DNA from: Oleiharenicola lentus
GTDB lineage: Bacteria > Verrucomicrobiota > Verrucomicrobiia > Opitutales > Opitutaceae
Reading direction: 5' to 3'
Assembly (NCBI RefSeq): GCF_004118375.1
Contig: NZ_SDHX01000001.1
Coordinates: forward strand, 2,297,693-2,361,692
Length of the DNA: 64,000 nt
The notes beneath the pieces were generated by a model. It was not told where the DNA came from and did no database searches. It saw only the letters and a program-made list of their open reading frames with translations. Positions 56,966 to 64,000 of this stretch are shown here, one piece after another. A program made the position numbers and the translations under genes. How positions within the stretch are numbered: the first letter of the stretch is position 1; each line of letters opens with the position of its first letter.

Positions 56966-57199
56966 AAAACGCGCATGCCATGCCCCAACGGGTGCAGGCC
57001 GCTATATGCTACAAAGAGTTGAGGAGGGCTTACCACGCTTGATATCCGCCATGGAGGAAGGAAACACCGTCAGAAAGACACCACCTTGTCGCTCCGCTCC
57101 AACGCGGCTACGAGGCAACGCTCGCCCGGCCCACGTCGGGCAGACTTCAACTTAAACTTCCCACTTCAACTGCGGCGCCGGCCGCGCGCCGTCGCCGCC
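56894..57199. other. 306-bp intergenic region
   Basis: No gene is supported. It holds the attC-like hairpin (to 56965) and then about 110 bp of unassigned sequence. The right half of the GTGTAGC-family palindrome (57079-57114) comes next, followed by about 80 bp before the end of glgB. Confidence 0.6.
57079..57114. repeat. GTGTAGC...GCTACAC palindromic element, copy 4 (right half)
   Basis: ACCACCTTGTCGCTCCGCTC and the end GCGGCTAC match the right half of copy 1 at 52129-52213. The left half is absent. Confidence 0.65.
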
Positions 57200-59422
57200 T
57201 CAAACCGGCGCATCCGCCGACCACTTGAAGACCAGCACAGACAGGCCCGGCAGCGTGAGGCTGAGGGATTGTTCGAAGCCGTCGGACGGGATCGTCGAGG
57301 CGGGGCGGCCGCCATGATTGCCGAAGCCGGCACCGCCGTAGTAGCTGGAATTCGTGTTCAGCACCTCGCGCCAGTAGCCCTTGTGCGGCACGCCGACGTG
57401 AAAACGCGTGCGCGTGACGGGCGTGAAGTTGCCCACGACGAGCCAGGCGGTGCGGCCCTCGGCGTCGAAGCGCAGGAAACTGATCGTGCTGTGGTCGCCG
57501 TCGTTGCCGTTGACCCAGCGGAAGCTCTCGGGCCGGAAATCGGTCGTGCTGAGCGCGGGCTCGCTGAGGTAAAGCCGGTTGAGGTCGCGCACGAGCAGGC
57601 GCAGGCCCTCGTGCTCGGGGTGCTGGAGCAGCTGCCACTCGAGGCCGATGTCGTAGTTCCACTCGGTGCGCTGGCCGAACTCGCTGCCCATGAAGAGCAG
57701 CTTCTTGCCCGGGTAGGTCCACACGAAGCCGTAGAGCGCGCGCAGGTTGGCCGCCTTGTCGGCGAGCGTGCCGGCGCCCATCTTCGCGAGCATCGAGCCC
57801 TTCAGGTGCACGACCTCGTCGTGCGAATACACCATGATGAACTTCTCGGAATACTGGTAAACCATCCCGAAGGTCAGCTTGTCGTGCGACCACTTGCGGT
57901 GGACGGGGTCCTTCTGGAAATAGAGCAGCGTGTCGTGCATCATGCCCATGTTCCACTTGTAGTCGAAGCCGAGGCCGCCCTCGGACGTCGGGTGGCTGAC
58001 CTTGGCGAAGGCCGTGGATTCCTCGGCGATGGTGAGCACGCCGGGGTAATAGTGGTGCACGAGATCGTTCACCTGCCGCAGGAAGGCGATGGCCTCGATG
58101 TTCTCGCGGCCGCCATAGCGGTTGGGGATCCACTCGCCCTCCTTGCGCGAGTAGTCGAGGTAGAGCATCGAGGCGACGGCGTCCACGCGCAGGCCGTCGA
58201 TGTGGTAGCGGTCGAGCCACGATAGCGCGCTGGCCACGAGAAAGCAGCGCACCTCGTGCCGGCCGTAGTTGAAGATCAGCGTGCCCCAGTCCTGGTGCGC
58301 GCCGAGGCGCGGGTCGGCGTGCTCGTAGAGGTGCGTGCCGTCGAACTCCGCCAGCGCGAACGCGTCGCGCGGGAAATGCGCGGGCACCCAGTCCACGATG
58401 ATGCCGATGCCGCGCTGGTGCAGATGGTCCACGAAGAACTGGAAATCCTCCGGCGTGCCCCAGCGGTGCGTGGGCGCAAAGTAACCCGTGACCTGGTAAC
58501 CCCACGAGCCGGGAAACGGAAATTCCGCCACCGGCATCACCTCGATGTGGGTGAAGCCCATGTCGGTGACGTAGTCGGCGAGCATCGGCGCCAACTCGCG
58601 GTAGGTGAAGCAGCGGCCGGCCTCGGCGAGGTTGCGTTTCCAGGAGCCGATATGGACCTCGTAAACCGACATCGGCCGGTCGGGGTTGCCGGCCTGCGCG
58701 GCGCGGCGCGCCATCCATTCGCCGTCGCCCCAGGTGTGGTGCCGTGGGCTGTGGACGATGGCGGCGTTGTTGGGCGGTCCCTCGAAGCGCGTGCCGTAGG
58801 GATCGGTCTTCAGCCGCATGTGGCCGTGGGCGTCCCAGACGGCGAACTTGTAGAGCTCACCCTCGCCCACGTCGGGCACGAAGAGTTCCCACACGCCGGA
58901 GCCGCCGAGCGGGCGCATCGGGTGGTAGCGGGCGTCCCAGCCGTTGAAATTGCCGACGAGCGACACGCGCGACGCGGCCGGCGCCCAGACGGCGAAGGCC
59001 GTGCCGGGCACGTCGCCGAGCTTGCGCGGGTGCGCCCCGAGCTTGTCGTAGATGCGGTGTTCGTTGCCCTCGTTGAAAAGATAAAGGTCCTGCTCCGACA
59101 GCGTCGGCAGGAACGAGTAGGCGTTATAGACCTGGTGGATATCGCCCCACGACGTCTCGAAGCGAAGCTGGTGGTGGAAGATCTTCTTGCCCGGGATGAA
59201 CACCTCGAAGAAGCCCTCGTCGGCGAGCTTCTCCATCGGCCACGCGGGCTGGCCGGGCGCGTCGAGTTCGACCACCGAGCACTTGGCGGCATCGCGGCGG
59301 AAGGCGCGGACGACGACACCGGATTTGCGCTTCACCTTCGCCGGGTGCATGCCGAGCCACCCGTGCGGGTTGGCCTGATGGTTGTGAAGGAAGGCCTTGA
59401 GCTCTGATTCCGGGATGATCAC
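57200..59422 (-). CDS. glgB: 1,4-alpha-glucan branching enzyme
   Basis: 740 residues from GTG 59422; the open frame extends upstream into repeat-containing sequence, but conserved sequence begins with IIPESELKAFLHNH. An N-terminal beta domain (FNGWDARYHPMRPL and WELFVPDV) is followed by the GH13 barrel. The catalytic aspartate is in GLRVDAVASMLYLDY, the glutamate in IAEESTAFA and the transition-state aspartate in YSHDEVVHLKGS. It adds alpha-1,6 branches to glycogen. No other glg gene is present. Confidence 0.96.
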   Translation of the reverse strand: MIIPESELKAFLHNHQANPHGWLGMHPAKVKRKSGVVVRAFRRDAAKCSVVELDAPGQPAWPMEKLADEGFFEVFIPGKKIFHHQLRFETSWGDIHQVYNAYSFLPTLSEQDLYLFNEGNEHRIYDKLGAHPRKLGDVPGTAFAVWAPAASRVSLVGNFNGWDARYHPMRPLGGSGVWELFVPDVGEGELYKFAVWDAHGHMRLKTDPYGTRFEGPPNNAAIVHSPRHHTWGDGEWMARRAAQAGNPDRPMSVYEVHIGSWKRNLAEAGRCFTYRELAPMLADYVTDMGFTHIEVMPVAEFPFPGSWGYQVTGYFAPTHRWGTPEDFQFFVDHLHQRGIGIIVDWVPAHFPRDAFALAEFDGTHLYEHADPRLGAHQDWGTLIFNYGRHEVRCFLVASALSWLDRYHIDGLRVDAVASMLYLDYSRKEGEWIPNRYGGRENIEAIAFLRQVNDLVHHYYPGVLTIAEESTAFAKVSHPTSEGGLGFDYKWNMGMMHDTLLYFQKDPVHRKWSHDKLTFGMVYQYSEKFIMVYSHDEVVHLKGSMLAKMGAGTLADKAANLRALYGFVWTYPGKKLLFMGSEFGQRTEWNYDIGLEWQLLQHPEHEGLRLLVRDLNRLYLSEPALSTTDFRPESFRWVNGNDGDHSTISFLRFDAEGRTAWLVVGNFTPVTRTRFHVGVPHKGYWREVLNTNSSYYGGAGFGNHGGRPASTIPSDGFEQSLSLTLPGLSVLVFKWSADAPV

Positions 59423-59500
59423 GGGGGGAAGGCCTCTACTCTGTCCCGCCCGGGGCACGCGTCTAGCCGAAAGGAGCGGACCCGCCGAAACAAAATTGAG

Positions 59501-59520
59501 GGCCCAGCTCCAGCTGGGCC
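59501..59520. repeat. GGCCCAGCT palindrome, isolated copy
   Basis: Perfect hairpin GGCCCAGCT-CC-AGCTGGGCC, the same stem as at 12831-12850 next to the RAYT gene. It is followed by scrambled pieces of the GTCATCCTGAGC family up to about 59575. Confidence 0.7.
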
Positions 59521-59597
59521 GCAGCGCGCGATGACGGCACGGCTCAGCGGGAGCTGCGCTCAGAATGACACGCTGCGAGAACTGGCACCCGTCGTCT

Positions 59598-59630
59598 TCA
59601 TCCGTGTCTATCCGTGCCATCCGTGGTTCC
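59598..59630 (+). repeat. CATCCGTG short-period array upstream of lptD
   Basis: Units TTCATCCGTG, TCTATCCGTG, CCATCCGTGG follow each other. The array matches the outer right arm of the nested repeat at 50925-50957 and ends about 65 bp before the lptD ATG. Confidence 0.6.
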
Positions 59631-59694
59631 GATCCCCTCCTCGCTTCCCGCAAATCTCGTTGCGCCGTCCGGCGTCGCCCGCCACTTCACTCCC

Positions 59695-61788
59695 ATGCTT
59701 CCCGTCCGTGCCGTCCGTTCGCTTGCCGCCCTCGGGGCCGCCTTGCTCCTGTCCGTCCTCGCCGCTCAGGCGCAGACGGCCCAACCCGATCTCACGGGGA
59801 AGAACATGACCGCCGACATGGTGACCAAGGAGGCGGTCGTCACCGGCGATGCCCGCCTCGTGGCCGGCCCGCTCGTGCTGACCGCCGACGAGATCCGCTA
59901 CAATGCCACCGCCCGCACCGCCTCGGCCCGCGGCAACCTCGTGATCACCTCCGGCGCGCGCCGCCTCGTGGCCGACGAGGGCTCCTACTCCACCGCCACC
60001 GGGCGCATCACCGCGCGCAACCTCCGCGTCGGCCAGTTCCCGGTCTATGTCTCCGGCGAGACGGTCGAGGGCACCTTCGACGAACTGGTCTTCACCAACG
60101 CCACCGTCTTCTTCCGCGAAGACGCCGCCTACACGCCGTCGGTGACCGCCGCGAAGCTCGTTTACGCGAAGGACCGCATCGTCAGTGCCGACGGTCTCGG
60201 CCTCGGCCTGCACGGCGGCCATTTCCTGCGCCTGCCGAAGTTCGAGCATGCGCTCGACACGGATTTCATCTCCTACATCAGCGCGCACGGCGGCTACCGC
60301 GGCCGCCTCGGTGTGTTCGGCGAGTTTGGTTTCCACCTGCCCGTTGCGCCCGGCGTGAAACTCGGCGCCAACCTCGGCCTCTACTCCTCGCGCGGCGTGA
60401 TGGTCGGGCCCTCCGGCAGCTACCACCGCAGCGGCGACGACGGGCGCATCGACGGCTCGTTCTTCTCGGGCTACATCAATGACAGCGGCGACCGCCGCAC
60501 CGACATTTTCGGCCGGCCCGTGCCGCGCGACCGCTCGCTCTTCACCTGGGAGCACCGCCAGACCCACGGCGAACCCTTCACGCTCGACGGCACCTTCAGC
60601 TACTGGAGCGACTCCGAGGTTTACCGCGACTTCCGCAACAAGGAGTTCAACCGCGTGCAGCAGCCCGACTCGTTCCTCGAGGCCGCCTACACGCAGGACA
60701 ACTACGTGCTGAGCGCCTTCGCGCGCTTCCACCCCAACCGGTATCACCGCGTGCAGGAACGCCTGCCGGAGATCCGCTTCGACCTGCTGCCGGTCGCCCT
60801 GCCCCTCGGTATCTACGAGCGATTCAACGCGAGCGCCGCCGTGCTCCAGAGCGACGCCTTCGGCCCCGACCCGCGCCTGCGCACCAACCGCTTCGACGCC
60901 TACTACGGCCTCGCCCGTCCGTGGGCGCCGACGCCGTGGTTCACGTTCACACCGGTCGCGGGCGGACGTGTCACACACTACACCGACGCCCTCGGCGGCA
61001 AAAACGACTACACGCGCACGATCGGCGAGGTCGGGTTCGATGCCCGCCTGCTCGCGAGCGGAACCTTCGACTACAGGAACGAGATCTGGGAGATCGACGG
61101 CCTGCGCCACCTCGTCGAGCCAAAGCTCTCCTACCGCTACGCGCCGAAGGCCGACCGCGGAAAAACCTACATCCCGCCGATCGACCGCCGTGCCTTCTCC
61201 ACCTATCTCCAGCCGCTCTCCATCGGCGACTCGCGGTTCATCGACGACCTGTCCGCCCTCAACACCGCGCGCCTCTCGCTCGTCAACACGCTCCAGACCC
61301 GCGACGCCAGATACGGTTCACGCAAACTCGCCGCCCTGACTATCGCCGCCGACTACGCCTTTGATCCCGCGCCCGGTCTGAAAAACCTGGGTGATTTCTA
61401 CACCGAGCTCTCGCTCACGCCCGCGCCGTGGCTGCGGTTCGACGTGTTTCACCGCCACGACCTGCACGCGCCGCGGCTGCAGGAGATCAACACCGGCGTG
61501 ACGCTCATTGACCAGGAGTGGTGGTCGCTTCGCCTCTCGACGCACTTCCTGCGCGGCCAATACGACGAATACCTCCTCGAATACCGCCGCCGCCTTAACG
61601 AGTCCTTCGACGTCGCCGCCCTCTGGCGCTACGACGCCCGCAACAGTCGCATGAACGAGCAGAGCTACGCCGTGTGGCAGCGCCTTGGCCAGACCTGGGC
61701 CATGAAATACGAAATCTCCTTTTTCGACGGCCCCCGCCGCGAAAGCGACTTCTCGCTCAACATCGAGGTCGACCTGCTGAAGTTCTAA
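59695..61788 (+). CDS. lptD: LPS-assembly protein LptD-like outer-membrane barrel
   Basis: 697 residues from ATG 59695. The signal peptide (LAALGAALLLSVLAAQAQ) is followed by an OstA/LptA-like domain: VTGDARLVAGPLVLTADEIRYN..GNLVITSGARRLVADEGSY. A beta-barrel of many alternating strands fills about 220-697 and ends in F, as expected for a barrel that uses the BAM machinery. LptD inserts LPS into the outer leaflet with LptE. It has no adjacent lpt gene. The sequence is only distantly like Proteobacterial LptD, so a related OstA-type barrel is the alternative. Confidence 0.82.
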   Translation: MLPVRAVRSLAALGAALLLSVLAAQAQTAQPDLTGKNMTADMVTKEAVVTGDARLVAGPLVLTADEIRYNATARTASARGNLVITSGARRLVADEGSYSTATGRITARNLRVGQFPVYVSGETVEGTFDELVFTNATVFFREDAAYTPSVTAAKLVYAKDRIVSADGLGLGLHGGHFLRLPKFEHALDTDFISYISAHGGYRGRLGVFGEFGFHLPVAPGVKLGANLGLYSSRGVMVGPSGSYHRSGDDGRIDGSFFSGYINDSGDRRTDIFGRPVPRDRSLFTWEHRQTHGEPFTLDGTFSYWSDSEVYRDFRNKEFNRVQQPDSFLEAAYTQDNYVLSAFARFHPNRYHRVQERLPEIRFDLLPVALPLGIYERFNASAAVLQSDAFGPDPRLRTNRFDAYYGLARPWAPTPWFTFTPVAGGRVTHYTDALGGKNDYTRTIGEVGFDARLLASGTFDYRNEIWEIDGLRHLVEPKLSYRYAPKADRGKTYIPPIDRRAFSTYLQPLSIGDSRFIDDLSALNTARLSLVNTLQTRDARYGSRKLAALTIAADYAFDPAPGLKNLGDFYTELSLTPAPWLRFDVFHRHDLHAPRLQEINTGVTLIDQEWWSLRLSTHFLRGQYDEYLLEYRRRLNESFDVAALWRYDARNSRMNEQSYAVWQRLGQTWAMKYEISFFDGPRRESDFSLNIEVDLLKF

Positions 61789-61791
61789 AAC

Positions 61792-61888
61792 GAAACCTGA
61801 AACTTGAGACCTGAAACCTGAGGATAGGAATCGGGCCTCGGCGTCCGCAGTCCATTTTTCAGGTTTCAGGTCTCAAGTTTCAGGTTTC
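61792..61888. repeat. Perfect 30-bp inverted repeat (GAAACCTGAAACTTG arms) before the rsmB-like gene
   Basis: The left arm (61792-61821) and right arm (61859-61888) are perfect reverse complements over 30 bp, each built from 7- to 8-base units such as CCTGAAA. The right arm ends 6 bp before the ATG. A 28/30 copy of the right arm is found inside the same gene at 62344-62373. Confidence 0.9.
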
Positions 61889-61894
61889 TCCCTC

Positions 61895-63220
61895 ATGAAT
61901 CCTTCCATCGCCGCCAACCAGCAGCGCCTCTTCCTCGCCTTTGTGGCCGAGCTGCGGCCGCACGTGCGGCGGGACAGTGCGCTGCCGCGGCGCATCAAGG
62001 AACTCCTCGCCCGCCAGCGCGCCATCGGCTCCCGCGACCGCAAGCTTTACCGCGAACTGATCTACACCTGGCTGCGCTTCCTGCCGTGGACGGACCCGCT
62101 GCTCGACCAAGATCCTGCATTGGCCGGCAAGGTCATCGCCTGGCTCGCCCCCGAGCTGAAAGCCACGTCGCACTACCGCGCCGCCCTCTGCGCCGACTGG
62201 CCGGTCGCGCCGGCTTCGCTGGCCGAAAAGGCCGCGATGCTGACGGCACGGGTAGCTGGAGCGCAGCCTGCGGACGCGCCTTTTGCCGTCCCCAGGGCAG
62301 AGCCAACCCGTCTGGAGGCCGGGTTCCAGCCAGATCCCTCTTCTCAGGTTTCAGGTCTCAGGATTCAGGTTTCCGATCTTCTCCCCGCCTGGTTCGCCGA
62401 GCACTGCCCTGCCGCCTTCCAGCCGCCCCACCTCGACGCCATCAACTCGCGCGCCAACGTCTGGGTGCGCCTCCAGTGCAACGACCGGAACATCGTTCTC
62501 GATGAGTTCCGCGCCAAGCAGTGGACCTGGGAAACCGCCGCTGATTTTCCTGACGCGCTCTGCCTGCCGCCCAATGCCGAGGTGGCCAATACCGACGCCT
62601 ACCGCCGCGGCTTCGTCGAGATCCAGGACCTCGGCTCGCAGCTCGTGCTCGCCACCGCGCCCATCCCGCCCGGCGGGCGCTGGCTCGATGCCTGCGCGGG
62701 CGCTGGCGGCAAGACCCTCCAACTCGCCCGCCTGCTCAGTGACGTCGGCCACGTTGACGCCACCGACATCCGTCCCGAGATCCTCGAGGAGCTCCGCGAC
62801 CGCGCCCAGCGCGCCCGCCTGACCAATGTTCGTATTACGAACATTCCCGAGGCCGCCTACGACGGCATCCTCGTGGACGCTCCGTGCTCCGGCTCGGGCA
62901 CCTGGCGCCGCCAGCCACACCTCAAGTGGTATGTGAAGCCCGAGACGATCTCTTCGTTTGCGAAGACCCAGCTGGCCATCCTCACCGCCCACGCCCCACG
63001 TGTGAAACCCGGCGGCGTCCTGATCTACGCCACCTGTTCGCTGAGCCATCACGAAAACCACGACGTCGTCGCCGCGTTTCTGCAGGCCCACCCGCAGTTC
63101 AAAGCCGTTCCCGCCGCCGATACCCATGGCGGCACCTTCGACGGCCTCGGCACCACCTTGCTCCCCGGCACACGCAACACCGACGGCTTCTACGTGGCAA
63201 CTTTGCGTGCCTCGGCCTGA
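61895..63220 (+). CDS. RsmB/NOP-family RNA cytosine methyltransferase with in-frame repeat insertion
   Basis: 441 residues. The N-terminal NusB-like domain (about 1-100) includes RRIKELLARQRAIGSRDRKLYRELIYTWLR in parts. The methyltransferase domain has SAM motif LDACAGAGGKTLQLA, the catalytic DAPCSGSGTWRR and YATCSLSHHEN cysteine motifs. It likely makes m5C in rRNA. Between the two domains are about 50 residues of unusual composition (VAGAQPADAPFAV..EAGFQPDPSSQVSGLRIQVS). Part of these is encoded by a repeat identical in 28 of 30 bases to the one just upstream of the gene. Confidence 0.88.
   Translation: MNPSIAANQQRLFLAFVAELRPHVRRDSALPRRIKELLARQRAIGSRDRKLYRELIYTWLRFLPWTDPLLDQDPALAGKVIAWLAPELKATSHYRAALCADWPVAPASLAEKAAMLTARVAGAQPADAPFAVPRAEPTRLEAGFQPDPSSQVSGLRIQVSDLLPAWFAEHCPAAFQPPHLDAINSRANVWVRLQCNDRNIVLDEFRAKQWTWETAADFPDALCLPPNAEVANTDAYRRGFVEIQDLGSQLVLATAPIPPGGRWLDACAGAGGKTLQLARLLSDVGHVDATDIRPEILEELRDRAQRARLTNVRITNIPEAAYDGILVDAPCSGSGTWRRQPHLKWYVKPETISSFAKTQLAILTAHAPRVKPGGVLIYATCSLSHHENHDVVAAFLQAHPQFKAVPAADTHGGTFDGLGTTLLPGTRNTDGFYVATLRASA
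62344..62373 (+). repeat. TCAGGTTTCAGG-type repeat inside the rsmB-like gene
   Basis: Thirty bases that match the upstream arm at 61859-61888 except at two positions. It is translated in frame as QVSGLRIQVS. The gene frame is uninterrupted. Confidence 0.85.
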
Positions 63221-63342
63221 CTGTGGTTCATCCCACTTTCGGGACACCTGCTTCCCGGCTTCGCTCTGCTGGCAAAGTCAGGGCTCTTTTCTGAATTTTG
63301 CTTATGGCTAACAGCTAACAGCTTAAACCTCTCCTCTGCACT

Positions 63343-63359
63343 TGGCACGCGCGGTGCAA
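63343..63359 (+). promoter_or_regulatory. Sigma-54 (-24/-12) promoter of the hlyD-like gene
   Basis: TTGGCACGCGCGGTGCAA contains TGGCACG, a perfect -24 box, and GTGCA at -12. GG (63344-63345) and GC (63356-63357) are exactly 10 bp apart. The expected start is near 63369, about 14 bp before the ATG. Confidence 0.8.
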
Positions 63360-63382
63360 TTAGCGGGACAAACAAGCCCTGC

Positions 63383-64000
63383 ATGGACATCGCCCGCCCC
63401 AACGCCGCCAAGGAAAAACGCCGCAAACGCATCATCTACGCCACCATCGCTGGCGTCGTAGTTCTTGGCATCTCCATCTTCCTGTTCACCCTCAAACCCG
63501 CCGCGCCCACGATGGAGCGCAATCTTGTCTGGGTCGGCACCGTCAAGCGCGGCCCGATGCTCCGCCAGGTCCGCGGCCTCGGCACGCTCGTGCCTGAGGA
63601 GATCCGCTGGATCGCCGCCCGCACCCAGGGGCGCGTGGACAAGATCATCATCCGCCCCGGCGCGCCCGTCGAACCCGGCACCCTCATCCTCGAACTGAGC
63701 AACCCCGACGTCGTCTCCAACGCCGCCAACGCCAAGTCCCAGCTGCTCGCCGCCGAGGCCCAGCTCGCCAACCAGCGCGTGCAGCTCGAATCCCAGCTGC
63801 TCGCCGCCGAGGCCGCCGCCGCCCTGGCCCGCGATACCTTCGAACGCGCCAAGCTCCAGGCCGAGGTGGACGACGAACTCCTCAAGGACGGCCTCGTCTC
63901 GCCCGTGCAGCACAAGCTTTCCCAGGTCGCCGCCGAGACCGCCCGCACCCGCAACGACATCGAGCAAAAGCGATTCGCCTTCGCCAAGGAGTCCATCAAG
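63383..64000 (+). CDS. HlyD/MFP-type periplasmic adaptor, 5' part (runs off window)
   Basis: 206 codons are present and the frame is open at the right edge. The N-terminus has a basic stretch (KEKRRKR) and one membrane helix (IIYATIAGVVVLGISIFLFTL). A lipoyl/barrel-hybrid half follows: VWVGTVKRGPMLRQVRGLGTL, GRVDKIIIRPGAPVEPGTLI and LELSNPDVV. A long alpha-helical hairpin (SQLLAAEAQLANQRVQLE) comes next. This is the layout of membrane-fusion proteins that join an inner-membrane pump to TolC. A sigma-54 promoter is directly upstream. The pump gene should lie just past the window. Confidence 0.9.
   Translation, partial: MDIARPNAAKEKRRKRIIYATIAGVVVLGISIFLFTLKPAAPTMERNLVWVGTVKRGPMLRQVRGLGTLVPEEIRWIAARTQGRVDKIIIRPGAPVEPGTLILELSNPDVVSNAANAKSQLLAAEAQLANQRVQLESQLLAAEAAAALARDTFERAKLQAEVDDELLKDGLVSPVQHKLSQVAAETARTRNDIEQKRFAFAKESIK

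Overview
The window looks like a chromosomal segment of a high-GC, Gram-negative (diderm) bacterium, most likely a verrucomicrobium of the Opitutaceae type. This is inferred from gene content and style: an LptD-like protein, TonB/ExbBD, TolC, monomeric NADP isocitrate dehydrogenase, a Tat-exported Gfo/Idh oxidoreductase, an S55-type secreted protein, and very dense palindromic intergenic repeats. No 16S rRNA is present, so the assignment is not proven. Almost all of the DNA is coding, and housekeeping genes dominate; there is no prophage, CRISPR array or large island.

Layout. 0-5 kb: galE tail, a sigma-54 activator that lacks its DNA-binding domain, a site-2 protease, tRNA-Ala(GGC), and a tonB-exbD-exbB operon on the minus strand. 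5-16 kb: tmk, holB, an orphan gene, a MATE pump, an alpha/beta hydrolase, mutS, a REP-associated transposase (RAYT) framed by its repeats, a pseudouridine synthase, a second TonB-like protein and maf. 15-25 kb: nadE, hemL, two large exported proteins (S55-like and beta-propeller-like), a membrane-anchored protein, xerD and mazG. 25-34 kb: a tight trpC-GNAT-ksgA-(secreted)-GreA-like-FKBP-helicase-YqeY run and a DTW-domain protein. 34-45 kb: oxidoreductase, REC-adenylate cyclase, PilZ protein, icd, a degenerate DHODH fused to a membrane domain, lepB and a second site-2 protease. 45-54 kb: AlkD-like, DUF4375, dienelactone hydrolase, hipBA, two unusual methyltransferases, an ABC ATPase and two exported YCII proteins. 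54-64 kb: tolC-like, an orphan possibly cassette-borne gene, glgB, lptD, an rsmB-like gene and the start of an HlyD-type adaptor.

The most unusual aspect is the repeat landscape. At least five families of short palindromic or inverted repeats occupy intergenic space. They sit just upstream of start codons, provide stop codons, encode signal-peptide cores, and appear in frame inside three RNA-methyltransferase-type genes (ksgA, an Rsm22-like gene and an rsmB-like gene). One family brackets a RAYT gene on both sides, which suggests a mobilising enzyme. This resembles the in-frame palindromic elements of Rickettsia, but here several unrelated families are involved.

A second theme is sigma-54. 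Two textbook -24/-12 promoters lie upstream of the tolC-like gene and the hlyD-like gene, hinting at a co-regulated efflux system. The only sigma-54 activator in view has no helix-turn-helix, and its stop codon lies in the end of a palindromic element.
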